Shown here: positions 45,622-57,093 of the stretch, in pieces
Position numbering within the stretch: position 1 is the first letter of the stretch
Layout: every line of letters begins with the position of its first letter
From: Xanthomonas chitinilytica
Lineage (GTDB): Bacteria; Pseudomonadota; Gammaproteobacteria; Xanthomonadales; Xanthomonadaceae
Assembly (NCBI RefSeq): GCF_026107455.2
Contig: NZ_JAPCHY010000003.1
Span: forward strand, 310,001 to 374,000
Direction: 5' to 3'
Length of the DNA: 64,000 bases
Translations under genes and position numbers: made by a program
The notes under the pieces: model-generated
What the model saw: only the letters and a program-made list of their open reading frames with translations
What the model was told of the DNA's origin: nothing
Databases searched by the model: none

Positions 45622-48060
45622 TCAGAACGTGTAGCGCAGCCGCCCGTACCAGTACGCGCCGTTGCTGCCCACCGGCGACAGCACGTCGTAGGGCAGGTTG
45701 CCGAAGTAGTAGATGTCCTCGTTGGACAGGTCGGCGTACTCGTCGGTCAGGTTCTGGCCGCCGACGGCCACGCTCCACTGCGGGGTGAGGCGCAGTTCCA
45801 CTTCCGCATCCAGCTGCCACTTGGCGCGGTAGGTCTGCTCGGGGATGTAGCCGTCGCCGAAGTCGAAGACGCGCCTGGCGCTGCCGTAGCGGGTGAGTCG
45901 GCTGTTGAGCGACCAGCGGTCGCTGGACCAGGCGGCCGCCAGCGCGGCGCGCGTGCGCGGGGTGGCGTCGGTCAGCGTGTTGCTTTCCTCCACGCCGAAC
46001 AGCACGTAGTCCGGGTCCAGCGCCAGCAGCTGCGCGGGCGTGGCCAGCACGTTCTTCAGTTCGGTCTTGGCATAGGCCCAGGTGCCGGTCAGCAGCAGTT
46101 CGCCGCCGCCCAGCGACTGCCGCCAGTTGCCGACCAGCTCGGCGCCGCGGGTACGGGTGTCGGCGGCGTTGACGAAGAAGCTGGCGCTCTGCACCCCGGC
46201 CACGCCGAACTGCTGCTGCACGTAGTCGGTCAGCGCGTCGCCGGCGATGCTTTCCGACAGCGCGATGCGGTCGTCGATGTCGATCTGGAACAGGTCCAGC
46301 GACAGGTCGAAGTGGCTGCCGATGCGGCTGGTGAAGCCCAGGCTGGCGTTGAGCGACTTCTCCGGCTTCAGGTCGGTGGCGCCCAGGCCGCGCGCGATCG
46401 GGTTGTTGACCGACAGCAGCCGCCCCTGCACCAGCTGGCCGCCGGCGGTGTAGCCGGTGGAGGTGGCCTCGTAGCCGATCTGGCTCAGCGAGGGCGCGCG
46501 GAAGTTGTTGGAGAGCGCGCCGCGCAGCGCGAACGCCGGGGCGAACTCGTAGCGGGCGCCGAGCTTGCCGGTCAGCTCGCCGCCGAAGTCGTCGTCGTGC
46601 TCGTAGCGGGCGGCGATGTCGGTGGTGAACTTCTCGCCGAAGGTGCTGGACAGGCTGGCGTAGGCGCTGGCCACGTCGCGCGACAGGTCGGCCACGTCCT
46701 GCGGGGTCAGGCCGCCGCCGGCCTGCGCGCCGGTCGGGCGGTCGGTCCAGGGGCCGGCGGCATAGCTGGCCGGGTCGCCGGCGCCGGTCTCGTAGCGCTC
46801 GTGGCGCGCCTCCACGCCCAGGCCCAGGCTGTGGCTGGCGTTGTCGCCGGTTTCGAACAGGCGACCGAGGTCGAGGTTGGCCACGGTCTGCGCGAAGCGG
46901 TAGTCGCCGGTCTTGAAGCGGGTGGGGCTGTCCGGGCCGAGCGAGGCGTTGAGCGAGTCGCGCAGGCGGTAGGTGAACTCGTTGCGGCCATGGTCGAGGC
47001 TGGCGTCGTAGTTCCATTCGCCCCACTGGCCGCGGGCGCCTGCCACCAGCTGCACGTCCAGGTTCTCGCCCTCGGAGACGGGCCGGTAGCCGTCCGGGTA
47101 GACCTGCTTCCAGTTGGCCACGCCATCGGGATAGCGGAAGTAGTTGGCGCCCTCGGTGTCGCGCTGGTGGTAGGTGCCGAAGGCATAAGCGGTGGAGGTG
47201 GCGCCGAACGGGATCTCGCTGTTGAACCAGGCGTTGAGATCCTTGCTGGCGCCGTCGCCGAGTGCGTAGTTGCGGCGCCCGGCCAGGGCCAGGTTGTCCG
47301 GCGTCTGCTCCTCCCAGAACGGGATCTGGTCGAAGCCGGCGCGGTTGGTGGCCTCGCGGTTCTTCAGTTCCAGGCCCACGCGCAGGAAGCCGCCCTCGTC
47401 GGTCAGGCGGGTGCCGACCTTGGCGCTGAGGAAGCCGGTCTGGCCATCGGTGAGGCGGCGGTCGATCGGTTCCACCTTGGTGTGGTGGGCACCGAAGCTG
47501 GCTTCGAAGGCGCCGCCTTCCGGCGCGTCGTCGAGGATCACGTTGATCACCCCGGCCACCGCGTCCGAGCCGTACAGCGCGCCGGCGCCGTCGCGCAGCA
47601 CCTCGATGCGCTTGATCGCGCTGACCGGGATGGCGTTGAAGTCCACCGGCGTGGTGCCCTTGCCGATCTTGCTGTCGGTGTTGACCAGCGCGCTGTTGTG
47701 GCGGCGCTTGCCGTTGACCAGCACCAGCACCTGGTCGGGCGAAAGGCCGCGGATCTGCGCCGCGCGCACGTGGTCGGCGCCGCCGGAGTTGGACTGGCGC
47801 GGGAAGTTGAACGACGGCAACAGCGCCTGCAGGGCGCTGCCGAGTTCGCCGTTGACCACGCCGGCCTTGCGGATGTCCTCGGCGGTGAGCACGTCCACCG
47901 GCGAGGTCGATTCCAGCACGGTGCGGTCGATGGCGCGGGTGCCGGTGACGATCACCGTGTCCAGCGTGGTGGCGGGGGCGGACGCGTCCTGCGCCAGCGC
48001 GGGGGAGGTCAGGGCCAGGGCGATGGCGAGGCCGAGCGGCGTCGCGGACAGACGGGACAT
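45622..48060 (-). CDS. TonB-dependent outer membrane receptor
   Basis: The product has 812 residues from MSRLSATPLGLAIALAL (an upstream ATG at 48162 is not a good signal start). A signal peptide cleaved after ALA precedes a TonB-box-like TLDTVIVTGTR. The plug (about 40-165) has QIRGLSPDQVLVLVNGKRRH and RIEVLRDGAGALYGSDAVAGVINV; the barrel ends in YGRLRYTF with terminal Phe. The ligand is unknown. The plug and barrel end resemble the receptor cut off at the right edge of the window. A GATAAT -10-like sequence lies at 48130-48135 on the minus strand. Confidence 0.93.
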   Translation of the reverse strand: MSRLSATPLGLAIALALTSPALAQDASAPATTLDTVIVTGTRAIDRTVLESTSPVDVLTAEDIRKAGVVNGELGSALQALLPSFNFPRQSNSGGADHVRAAQIRGLSPDQVLVLVNGKRRHNSALVNTDSKIGKGTTPVDFNAIPVSAIKRIEVLRDGAGALYGSDAVAGVINVILDDAPEGGAFEASFGAHHTKVEPIDRRLTDGQTGFLSAKVGTRLTDEGGFLRVGLELKNREATNRAGFDQIPFWEEQTPDNLALAGRRNYALGDGASKDLNAWFNSEIPFGATSTAYAFGTYHQRDTEGANYFRYPDGVANWKQVYPDGYRPVSEGENLDVQLVAGARGQWGEWNYDASLDHGRNEFTYRLRDSLNASLGPDSPTRFKTGDYRFAQTVANLDLGRLFETGDNASHSLGLGVEARHERYETGAGDPASYAAGPWTDRPTGAQAGGGLTPQDVADLSRDVASAYASLSSTFGEKFTTDIAARYEHDDDFGGELTGKLGARYEFAPAFALRGALSNNFRAPSLSQIGYEATSTGYTAGGQLVQGRLLSVNNPIARGLGATDLKPEKSLNASLGFTSRIGSHFDLSLDLFQIDIDDRIALSESIAGDALTDYVQQQFGVAGVQSASFFVNAADTRTRGAELVGNWRQSLGGGELLLTGTWAYAKTELKNVLATPAQLLALDPDYVLFGVEESNTLTDATPRTRAALAAAWSSDRWSLNSRLTRYGSARRVFDFGDGYIPEQTYRAKWQLDAEVELRLTPQWSVAVGGQNLTDEYADLSNEDIYYFGNLPYDVLSPVGSNGAYWYGRLRYTF

Positions 48061-48268
48061 GCGGTACTCCGACGGAAGGGCGGGGAGGGGGAGGTGATTT
48101 TTCTTACATCCATCCGGATGAAGCGATATATTATCTTGGCGTGACGGCGGCCGCGGGCGCAAGCCCCGACCGATGCGTTATCAGCAGATAGCCGTTGGCG
48201 ATCTGCCCCGCACCCGGATATCCCGCACGCTTTCTTCCCCCGTATTCCCGTTCCGCGGAGATCTGCCC

Positions 48269-48739
48269 ATGAAGTTGCACGGCCCCCTGTTCGCCCTGGT
48301 ACTGGCCCTGGCCGGTTGCGCCAGCCTGCCGCCGGAGGCCGTGCCGGTCGCCACCGCCTCGCTGCACGGCGATGCCGCGCGCCCGGCGGCAGCCAGCGGC
48401 TGGGTGCGCAGCGAGCTGTACTTCGGCGTCGGCGAGGAAAGCGGCGAGTCGGCGCGCGAGCAGACCGACGCGATCGGCGAAGCGCAATGGCGCGCATTCC
48501 TGGACAAGGAGGTGACCCCGCGCTTCCCCGATGGCCTGACCGTGTTCGACGCCTACGGCCAGTGGCTGTTCCGCGATGCGCCCGAGCCGAACCGACTGCG
48601 CACCAAGGTGCTGGTGGTGCTGCACGAGGACACGCCGCAGCGGCGCGAGGACATCGAGGCCATCCGCCTGGCGTGGAAACAGGCGACGAACCACCAGTCG
48701 GTGCTGTGGTCGCGGCAGGCCGTGGAGGTTTCGTTCTGA
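48269..48739 (+). CDS. DUF3574-like lipoprotein
   Basis: The product has 156 residues from MKLHGPLFALVLALAGC; the lipobox LAGC gives Cys17. The mature part has VRSELYFGVGEESGE, WRAFLDKEVTPRFPDGLTVFDAYGQW and TKVLVVLHED, the DUF3574 pattern. The function is not known. It is divergent from the TonB receptor, with about 208 bases between the starts; GCGGAG precedes the ATG. Confidence 0.85.
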   Translation: MKLHGPLFALVLALAGCASLPPEAVPVATASLHGDAARPAAASGWVRSELYFGVGEESGESAREQTDAIGEAQWRAFLDKEVTPRFPDGLTVFDAYGQWLFRDAPEPNRLRTKVLVVLHEDTPQRREDIEAIRLAWKQATNHQSVLWSRQAVEVSF

Positions 48740-48795
48740 TCGCCAGCGGATGGGATAGCCTCGGCGGACATCATTCGGGAACGATCAGGACGGCC

Positions 48796-49833
48796 ATGGC
48801 AAAAGAAACACGGAATCCGGGCCTCGGCCGGCGACTGCGCGCCCTGCTGCCTGGAGTGGCTGGCAAAGCCCGTCGTCCGAGAAGCTTCGCAACGGCGCAA
48901 AGCGCTGGTCGCCCGGCGACTTCCGCCCGGGAGAAGACAAGGCACTGGATCTCCGCCTGCGCGGGAAAGACGGCTACGGTTTTGCCGGGTGCCGTTGCGC
49001 TTGGCGTGCTTGCGCAGCTGCCGTCGGCGTGGGCCGACGACGGCAGCCGTATCCGCTTCGAGGTCGCACCGGGCATCAGTGCCGATGCGCGGCTGCTGGA
49101 AGCGGGCTGGATCGATGCCGGAACCGGCCGTTCGCCGCAACGCCAGCGGCTGCAGGCGGCCTCCGACGAGGAGGGGCGTTCCAGGCTGGACCATGGCGAC
49201 TACGACTTCGACGGCTACCAGGACCTGGTTTCCACTGCCACGGTCGGGCAGGTCAACGAGGCGGTCGTCGTCCATCTCTACGATCCTGCCAGCGGCCGGT
49301 TCCGCGAACTGGCGCCGCCGACGGGCGTGGCGGTCAACTGCGAAGGATTCTGGTCGCTGTCGCCCGATGCGGCGAGCCGCACGCTGACCAGCAGCTGCCG
49401 CAGCGGCCCGATGTGGTACAGCGACGTCTATCGCTACGACGGCCCGCGCCTGTACCTGTTCCGCTCCATGCGCGTGGTGCGGCTGGACGCCGAGGAACTG
49501 TCGCAGGTGCTGGCGCTGGACGTACCCGCGGGACAGGGGCCGTTGGCGGTATGGAGCACCTACGCGCCGTCCGGAAGCGTACTGGAGCGTGCGATCGGCG
49601 ATGGCCTGGAACTGCCGGACCACGCCGCCGCGCTGCGCGGGAACGCGGCGGTCGTCGTGCCCGCGCGCCTGCCGCTGCATGCGCATGCCGGTGACGCCTC
49701 GACCCGGCGCTACCTGGTCGCAGGCGACCGGGTGGAGCTGCTGGACGAGGCCGGCGGCTGGCTGCAGCTGCGCTACCGCAATCCCTCGCGCGGCCCGGTC
49801 CTGGGCTGGGTGAAGCTGCCCGGGCCGCCATGA
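48796..49833 (+). CDS. Secreted protein with FG-GAP-like loop and C-terminal SH3-like segment
   Basis: The frame gives 345 residues from MAKETRN, but the first ~62 residues match a dispersed non-coding repeat (see findings), so the native start is uncertain. A hydrophobic stretch ending PSAWA (about 75) could be a signal peptide. The mature part has DYDFDGYQDL (DxDxDG calcium-loop type, about 134), HLYDPASGRFRELAPP, paired Cys, and a final SH3-like block VAGDRVELLDEAGGWLQLRY. Similar loops occur in XAC2610-type periplasmic inhibitors of secreted hydrolases; this is a resemblance only. Confidence 0.65.
   Translation: MAKETRNPGLGRRLRALLPGVAGKARRPRSFATAQSAGRPATSAREKTRHWISACAGKTATVLPGAVALGVLAQLPSAWADDGSRIRFEVAPGISADARLLEAGWIDAGTGRSPQRQRLQAASDEEGRSRLDHGDYDFDGYQDLVSTATVGQVNEAVVVHLYDPASGRFRELAPPTGVAVNCEGFWSLSPDAASRTLTSSCRSGPMWYSDVYRYDGPRLYLFRSMRVVRLDAEELSQVLALDVPAGQGPLAVWSTYAPSGSVLERAIGDGLELPDHAAALRGNAAVVVPARLPLHAHAGDASTRRYLVAGDRVELLDEAGGWLQLRYRNPSRGPVLGWVKLPGPP
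48880..48990 (+). repeat. Dispersed repeat relic overlapping the N-terminal codons
   Basis: GCGCTGGTCGCCCGGCGACT with a following CTCCGCCTGCGCGGG is shared, with the same order, with the reverse strand of 60520-60610. The end (CCTGCGCGGG.AA.GACGGC) also resembles 1008-1040. It seems to be a family of intergenic repeat fragments, here read as codons. Confidence 0.55.
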
Positions 49834-49904
49834 ACCCGCCCGTTCGCGTGAACCTTTCTCGCCGGCCTTGACGCCGCCCCCGCTCCTTCTGCCGATCGTC
49901 CCCC

Positions 49905-51488
49905 ATGACCACTCAATCCTCTCCCGCCCCGCGCGCACGCTGGTTCGTATCCGGCGACCTCAACGGCTTCTTCGGCCTGGTGGTCGACAACCTGTCGATC
50001 CTCGGCTTCATCGCGATGGCGCTGGTCGGCATCTTCCAGTTCCCGGCCGACGTGGTGTTCGGGCGCATGTTCCCCGGCACCGCGTTCGGCGTGCTGGTCG
50101 GCAACCTGCTGTACACGCTGATGGCGCGGCGGCTGGCCGCGCGCAGCGGCCGCGACGACGTCACCGCGATGCCGCTGGGGCTGGATGCGCCCACCTCCAT
50201 CGGCATGGCGCTGCTGGTGCTGGGCCCGGCGTTCGTCGCCTTCAAGGGCCAGGGGCTGGCGCCGCACGACGCGGCCATCGCCACCTGGCAGCTGGGCATG
50301 GCGGCGCTGATGATCATGGGCGTGCTCAAGCTGGTGCTTTCGTTCTTCGGCGAGGCAGTGACGCGCGCGCTGCCGAGGGCGGCGCTGCTGGGATCGATCG
50401 CCGGCATCGCGCTGGTGCTGATGGGCCTGCTGCCGCTGCTGGAAACCCTGCGCTCGCCGGTGGCCGGCTTCGTCACCCTCGGCCTGCTGCTGTACGTGCT
50501 GATCGCCAAGGGGCGGTTGCCGGTGCGCGCGCCGGGCGTGCTGGTCGCGTTCGTGGTCGGCACCGCGCTGTACTACGCGCTCGGCCTGGCCGGGCTGGGT
50601 GCGCCCGGCTTCAAGCCGCCGGAATGGATACCGCCGCAGGTGGTGCTGCCGTGGCCGACGCTGGGTTTCATCGATGGCCTGCCGGCGGCGATCCCCTATC
50701 TGCCGCTGCTGCTGCCGTTCGGCCTGTTGATGGTGGTGGGCGGCATCAACGTCAGCGAGAGCGCGCGCGCGGCCGGCGACGACTACCGCACCCGCGACAT
50801 CCTGCTGGTGGAAGCCTTCTCGACCCTGGCCGCGGGCCTGTGCGGCGGCGTCGCCCAGACCACCCCCTACATCGGCCAGCCGGCGTACAAGCACATGGGC
50901 GCGCGCAGCGGCTACACGTTGCTGACCGGCCTGTTCGTCGGCATCGGCGGCATGCTCGGGGTGATCTCGGGGTTGGTGCAGTGGCTGCCGCTGGCGGTAC
51001 TGGCGCCGATCATCGTCTACGTCGCCATCGACATCACCACCCAGGCGTTCGAGGCCACGCCCAGGCAGCATGCCGGGGCGATGGTGCTGGGCTTCCTGCC
51101 CTCGGTGGCCTACCTGCTGGCGATCAAGGCGCCGGGCTGGATCGCGCCGGAGAAGCTGGTGGAACTGACCACCACGCTCGACGGCCACGGCTTGCCGGAA
51201 CTGGCGGTGATCTTCGCCCTCGGCAACGGCTTCATCATCACCGCGATGCTGTGGATCGCGACGGTGGTGGCGATGATCGACCGCCGCCTGCTGCGCGCCT
51301 CGGCCTTCCTGCTGGTGGCCGCCGGCCTGACCCTGTTCGGCCTGATCCACTCGGTCGACCCGCGCGGCGGCATCTACCTGCCGTGGGCGCTGGAAGGCCT
51401 GCCGCGGATCATCAGCTGGCAGTTCGCCGGGGCCTATGCGGCGCTGGCCGCGGTGCTGGCGGCGCTGTCGCTGCAGAAACCGCGCTAG
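49905..51488 (+). CDS. NCS2/AzgA-like permease (xanthine/uracil permease superfamily)
   Basis: The product has 527 residues with about 12-14 hydrophobic helices. Motif-like parts are GDLNGFFGLVVDNLSILGFIA, TAMPLGLDAPTSIGMALLVLGP, GGINVSESARAAGDDY and CGGVAQTTPYIGQPAYKHMGAR, resembling the substrate-site helices of nucleobase/ascorbate transporters. The exact substrate cannot be told; a purine is plausible. It seems transcribed on its own or with the DUF3014 gene, 83 bases on. Confidence 0.85.
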   Translation: MTTQSSPAPRARWFVSGDLNGFFGLVVDNLSILGFIAMALVGIFQFPADVVFGRMFPGTAFGVLVGNLLYTLMARRLAARSGRDDVTAMPLGLDAPTSIGMALLVLGPAFVAFKGQGLAPHDAAIATWQLGMAALMIMGVLKLVLSFFGEAVTRALPRAALLGSIAGIALVLMGLLPLLETLRSPVAGFVTLGLLLYVLIAKGRLPVRAPGVLVAFVVGTALYYALGLAGLGAPGFKPPEWIPPQVVLPWPTLGFIDGLPAAIPYLPLLLPFGLLMVVGGINVSESARAAGDDYRTRDILLVEAFSTLAAGLCGGVAQTTPYIGQPAYKHMGARSGYTLLTGLFVGIGGMLGVISGLVQWLPLAVLAPIIVYVAIDITTQAFEATPRQHAGAMVLGFLPSVAYLLAIKAPGWIAPEKLVELTTTLDGHGLPELAVIFALGNGFIITAMLWIATVVAMIDRRLLRASAFLLVAAGLTLFGLIHSVDPRGGIYLPWALEGLPRIISWQFAGAYAALAAVLAALSLQKPR

Positions 51489-51571
51489 GCCCGCGCCGCG
51501 AGCAACTGCACGGGGAACCCGCACCGGTCCCCGTGGTCACAAGGTGTCCATGCAAGACGAGGCAGTGCGAA

Positions 51572-52390
51572 ATGCAGAAGACGAAAGCGGTCTGGCCGTG
51601 GGTGCTGGGCGTACTGGTGGTGGGGGCCGCGGGCTGGTGGCTGTTCCGCGACGACCTGCGTTCCCTTTACCCGACCCGGCCGACGCCGGCCGCGGAGGTG
51701 CGGCCCGATGGCGATGAGCCTGCTCCGGCGGATCCCGTCGCGGCCCCGGCCGTTCCGCAGATCCAGCATCCGCTGGACCTGGAAGCCGCGGCCGATCCCG
51801 CATTGCCGGCATTGGGCGACAGCGATGCGTCGGCCTGGGGCGCGCTGGCCGAGTTGTTCCCCACGGATGGAGTGCTGGCGCTGGTGTTGCGCGACCACCT
51901 GATCCAGCGGCTGGTCGCCCATGTCGACAACCTCACCCAGCCCAGCGTGACCGCCTCCAGCCTGGCACTGCGGCCGGTGCCGGGCGCCCTGCAGCTCGAA
52001 CAGGACGAAGCCGGGAGCCGGCTGGGCCGGGACAACGCGGCCCGCTACGCTCCTTATGTGCAGGCGTTCACCGCCGTCGATGCCGATGTCCTGGCGGCGG
52101 CCTATGTGCGTTTCTACCCGCTGATCCAGCAGGCCTACGTGGAACTGGGGCATGTCGACGGCTACTTCAACGACCGCCTGGTCGCGGTGATCGACCACCT
52201 GCTGCAGGCGCCCGAGCCGCAACGGCCGCTGGCGGTGGAGCCCGACGAGCGCGGCAAATACCGGTTCACCGACCCGGCGCTGCAATCCCTGTCGGTGGGG
52301 CAGAAGGCCCTGCTGCGGCTGGACGCCGAACAGGCCCGGGCGGTGAAGCAGCAGCTGCGCGCCATCCGTGCGGCGGTGACCCGGGGCTGA
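51572..52390 (+). CDS. DUF3014-family membrane-anchored protein
   Basis: The product has 272 residues from [25 protein letters not shown], one N-terminal transmembrane anchor, then a Pro/Ala-rich linker (about 32-65) and a helical domain with [50 protein letters not shown] and a C-terminal helix pair. This fits DUF3014, of unknown function. It lies 143 bases before clpB. Confidence 0.8.
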   Translation: MQKTKAVWPWVLGVLVVGAAGWWLFRDDLRSLYPTRPTPAAEVRPDGDEPAPADPVAAPAVPQIQHPLDLEAAADPALPALGDSDASAWGALAELFPTDGVLALVLRDHLIQRLVAHVDNLTQPSVTASSLALRPVPGALQLEQDEAGSRLGRDNAARYAPYVQAFTAVDADVLAAAYVRFYPLIQQAYVELGHVDGYFNDRLVAVIDHLLQAPEPQRPLAVEPDERGKYRFTDPALQSLSVGQKALLRLDAEQARAVKQQLRAIRAAVTRG

Positions 52391-52450
52391 GCACCGCCCG
52401 CGCCGGGAGTACGGCGGGGGAAGGGGGGATGAATTGCGGTCCGCGCCGGG

Positions 52451-52478
52451 GTTGAATCGTACCGGCGCAACCGCATCT
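52451..52478 (+). promoter_or_regulatory. Heat-shock (sigma-32/RpoH) promoter of clpB
   Basis: GTTGAA (52451-52456), a 14-base spacer, then CCGCATCT (52471-52478) resembles the sigma-32 pattern CTTGAA-N13/14-CCCCATNT, with one departure in each half. A start near 52485 gives a 43-base leader before clpB. clpB is a standard member of the heat-shock regulon. Confidence 0.65.
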
Positions 52479-52527
52479 TTCCGGGTATCGCCGGCGCTGC
52501 CCGGCCACCACGCCCCGAGGACCCACC

Positions 52528-55113
<2,586 letters not shown>

Positions 55114-55152
55114 TCCCGCGCGTGCGCGTGGCCTTGCCGGCCGCGCGCATTC

Positions 55153-55168
55153 CCCTGCCCGGGCAGGG
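55153..55168 (+). terminator. GC palindrome between convergent clpB and 55172 gene
   Basis: CCCTGCCCGGGCAGGG is a perfect palindrome 40 bases after the clpB stop. It has no T run. Confidence 0.4.
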
Positions 55169-55171
55169 CTA

Positions 55172-55747
55172 TCAGGGACGCGAGCGGATAATGCGGTACT
55201 GCTGCTTTTCGCCCACCGCCGGCGCGCGGGTGTCCACGTTGGCGCATAGCGCGCCTTCGCCACAGAGCACCACGTCCGCGCGGTTGTAGGCTTCCAGCAA
55301 CTGCGCGCTGACCCGGTTGCGCTCGATCTCCTGCCGGTAGCCGAGCGACAGCCAGGTGCCGCCGGCCAGCAGCAGGAGTACCGCCAATCCGGCCGCCAGC
55401 AGGGATTTCCAGGCCGCGTGCCGGGACAGGGTTTCCTGCCGCTTGATCTGCGCGGCCAGCGAGTGCGCGCCCTGTACGATCTGGCGGGACGCTTCGATCA
55501 GTTGTTTCTCGTACTCGGCCACCGGAGCGGCGATCGCGCCGCGGACGCCGGTCGCTGCCTGCCGGGCCAGTTCGCCGAAGGTCCGGTTCGCCGATTGCTC
55601 GACCTGCGCCGGAATCTGCCGCGCCAGCTGCTGCAGCGCTGCGGCTACCTGGGCCTGGCTGGCTTCCATCCTTTCGCAGTTGCGCTGGAACTGCTCCATC
55701 AACGCAGCGGTCTTGCTTACCAGCTCTGCCAGCTCCTGTTCGCGCAT
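55172..55747 (-). CDS. Coiled-coil membrane protein in effector-like locus
   Basis: The product has 191 residues. A long heptad-type N-terminal half (AALMEQFQRNCERMEASQAQVAAALQQLARQI) is followed by one transmembrane helix (about 115-137) and a short external tail with two Cys (VVLCGEGALC). It lies 41 bases after the lipase gene on the same strand, so it is the third gene of that unit. I do not recognise it; it could assist or protect against the lipase, but nothing in the sequence proves this. Confidence 0.65.
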   Translation of the reverse strand: MREQELAELVSKTAALMEQFQRNCERMEASQAQVAAALQQLARQIPAQVEQSANRTFGELARQAATGVRGAIAAPVAEYEKQLIEASRQIVQGAHSLAAQIKRQETLSRHAAWKSLLAAGLAVLLLLAGGTWLSLGYRQEIERNRVSAQLLEAYNRADVVLCGEGALCANVDTRAPAVGEKQQYRIIRSRP

Positions 55748-55788
55748 CTTTCCACTCCTTGGCGCAATGATCCGTATTGCCGCGATGG

Positions 55789-57093
55789 TCAGCGGTGCAT
55801 CGCGCGGACCTGTGTTTCGTTGGCCCTTTCCTGCATGGCCGCCTGCTGCGCGGCCTGTTCCACTGCCTGGCGTTCCTGTTGGTCGACCTTCTCCACCGCC
55901 TCCATGCGCAGGGCGACACCGGCCGGTTGTTGCGCCAGGTCGTGGGTAAGCCGCGAGAACGCCTGGCTGTCGCCGTCGCGCGATGCCGCCAGCAACCGGT
56001 CCAGCGTGTTGCCCAACGGGGAAGAGGATGCCTCCACTTTCAGCGGAGGACTCCAGGGCGCGGGTGCCTGCTCGCAGCGGGTATCGGTATGGATCGTGCG
56101 TGGCGTGGCGTCCCGGATATCCTGGCGTTCCGGCGCGAGTCCGGCAGGAGCGCCCGGCGGCAACGGGCCGCGCAACTGGTCGTACAGGTGCTTTGCGGTA
56201 TTGGGCGCGTTGCCCAGCAGTACCGTGGCCCCGCCGCGCAGGCTTCCTATCGCCTCGCGATAGTCGTCGATCTGTTCCTTGTGCGTGGCGGCCAGTTCCC
56301 TTGCCTTGGGATCGGCGAGGACGGAGATATCCGCAGCGCCCTTGGCATCCACGTTCAGGAAATTGTGGATCCGGTGCGAATCGCCGAGCTTGACCGCCGT
56401 GGTCGCCGCGGCGATCGGCTGCGCGACGGGGGCGAGATGACTCAGCGTCCCGAGCATGCCGGGGCGAAACCCGGCTGCCTGCAGCGATTCGATTTCGCGG
56501 GGCAGGGCGTAGGTGACCACCTCGCCGTAGTGCGGACTGGCCGCGCTGACCGCGTCGCCGGCCATCACGTGATTGGTGAATTCGTACTTCGAATCCTGTG
56601 GCCCTTCCGGAATGCGGTAGCCCAGGCTGACCGCGCCATAGGGATTGAATGCCTCGCCCTTGAGTCCGTAGTGATGGGCGGTGATCTGTGCCAGGCAGCC
56701 GCCGAGGGAGTGGCCGGTGACGGTGACTTTTGCAAGGGGGTTCTCTTGGGGCTTGGCATCGCGACTGGCGAAATCCAAGGCTGCTTTTGTCAGTTCGAGG
56801 GCATCTTTGACCTGAGGGTTGATGCGGCTCGCCACCATTGCACCGTCAGTTATCGCGCCATCTTTGATCAGTTCGCGGTCAAATTCCGTTCCACGATGCG
56901 CCACGATGATCTGCCCAGCATCAAAACGCTGATAGATCGTGCCTTGATAGCCGCTGGGGCGATCGACGTGAGCCAATATATTGTATTTCACCCCGTCGAA
57001 AGTGACTGGTTCATACTCGCCGGTGGCCGTTTCATTTGGTGTGCTGTAGGTGTCGTCTGACAAATATGCGTTCTGTTGTGTTGTCTGAGTCAT
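55789..57093 (-). CDS. Class 3 lipase-like protein, putative secreted antibacterial effector
   Basis: The product has 434 residues with no signal peptide. The lipase box GHSLGG is present (VTVTGHSLGGCLAQITAHHY, nucleophile Ser about 124) with an upstream IIVAHRGTEFD oxyanion region. The C-terminal ~75 residues are Gln/Ala-rich (VDQQERQAVEQAAQQAAMQE), like the tails of type IV-secreted X-Tfe effectors of Xanthomonadaceae. The hallmark GLxxIDHV motif of the XVIPCD domain was not found, so the export route is open (T4SS or T6SS). It overlaps the lipoprotein gene by ATGA, the effector–immunity layout. Confidence 0.75.
   Translation of the reverse strand: MTQTTQQNAYLSDDTYSTPNETATGEYEPVTFDGVKYNILAHVDRPSGYQGTIYQRFDAGQIIVAHRGTEFDRELIKDGAITDGAMVASRINPQVKDALELTKAALDFASRDAKPQENPLAKVTVTGHSLGGCLAQITAHHYGLKGEAFNPYGAVSLGYRIPEGPQDSKYEFTNHVMAGDAVSAASPHYGEVVTYALPREIESLQAAGFRPGMLGTLSHLAPVAQPIAAATTAVKLGDSHRIHNFLNVDAKGAADISVLADPKARELAATHKEQIDDYREAIGSLRGGATVLLGNAPNTAKHLYDQLRGPLPPGAPAGLAPERQDIRDATPRTIHTDTRCEQAPAPWSPPLKVEASSSPLGNTLDRLLAASRDGDSQAFSRLTHDLAQQPAGVALRMEAVEKVDQQERQAVEQAAQQAAMQERANETQVRAMHR

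Noticed and set aside
55789-56120. Canonical XVIPCD domain at the C-terminus of the lipase
   Set aside because: The Gln-rich tail is there, but the GLxxIDHV-type core motif was not seen, so the domain was not called.
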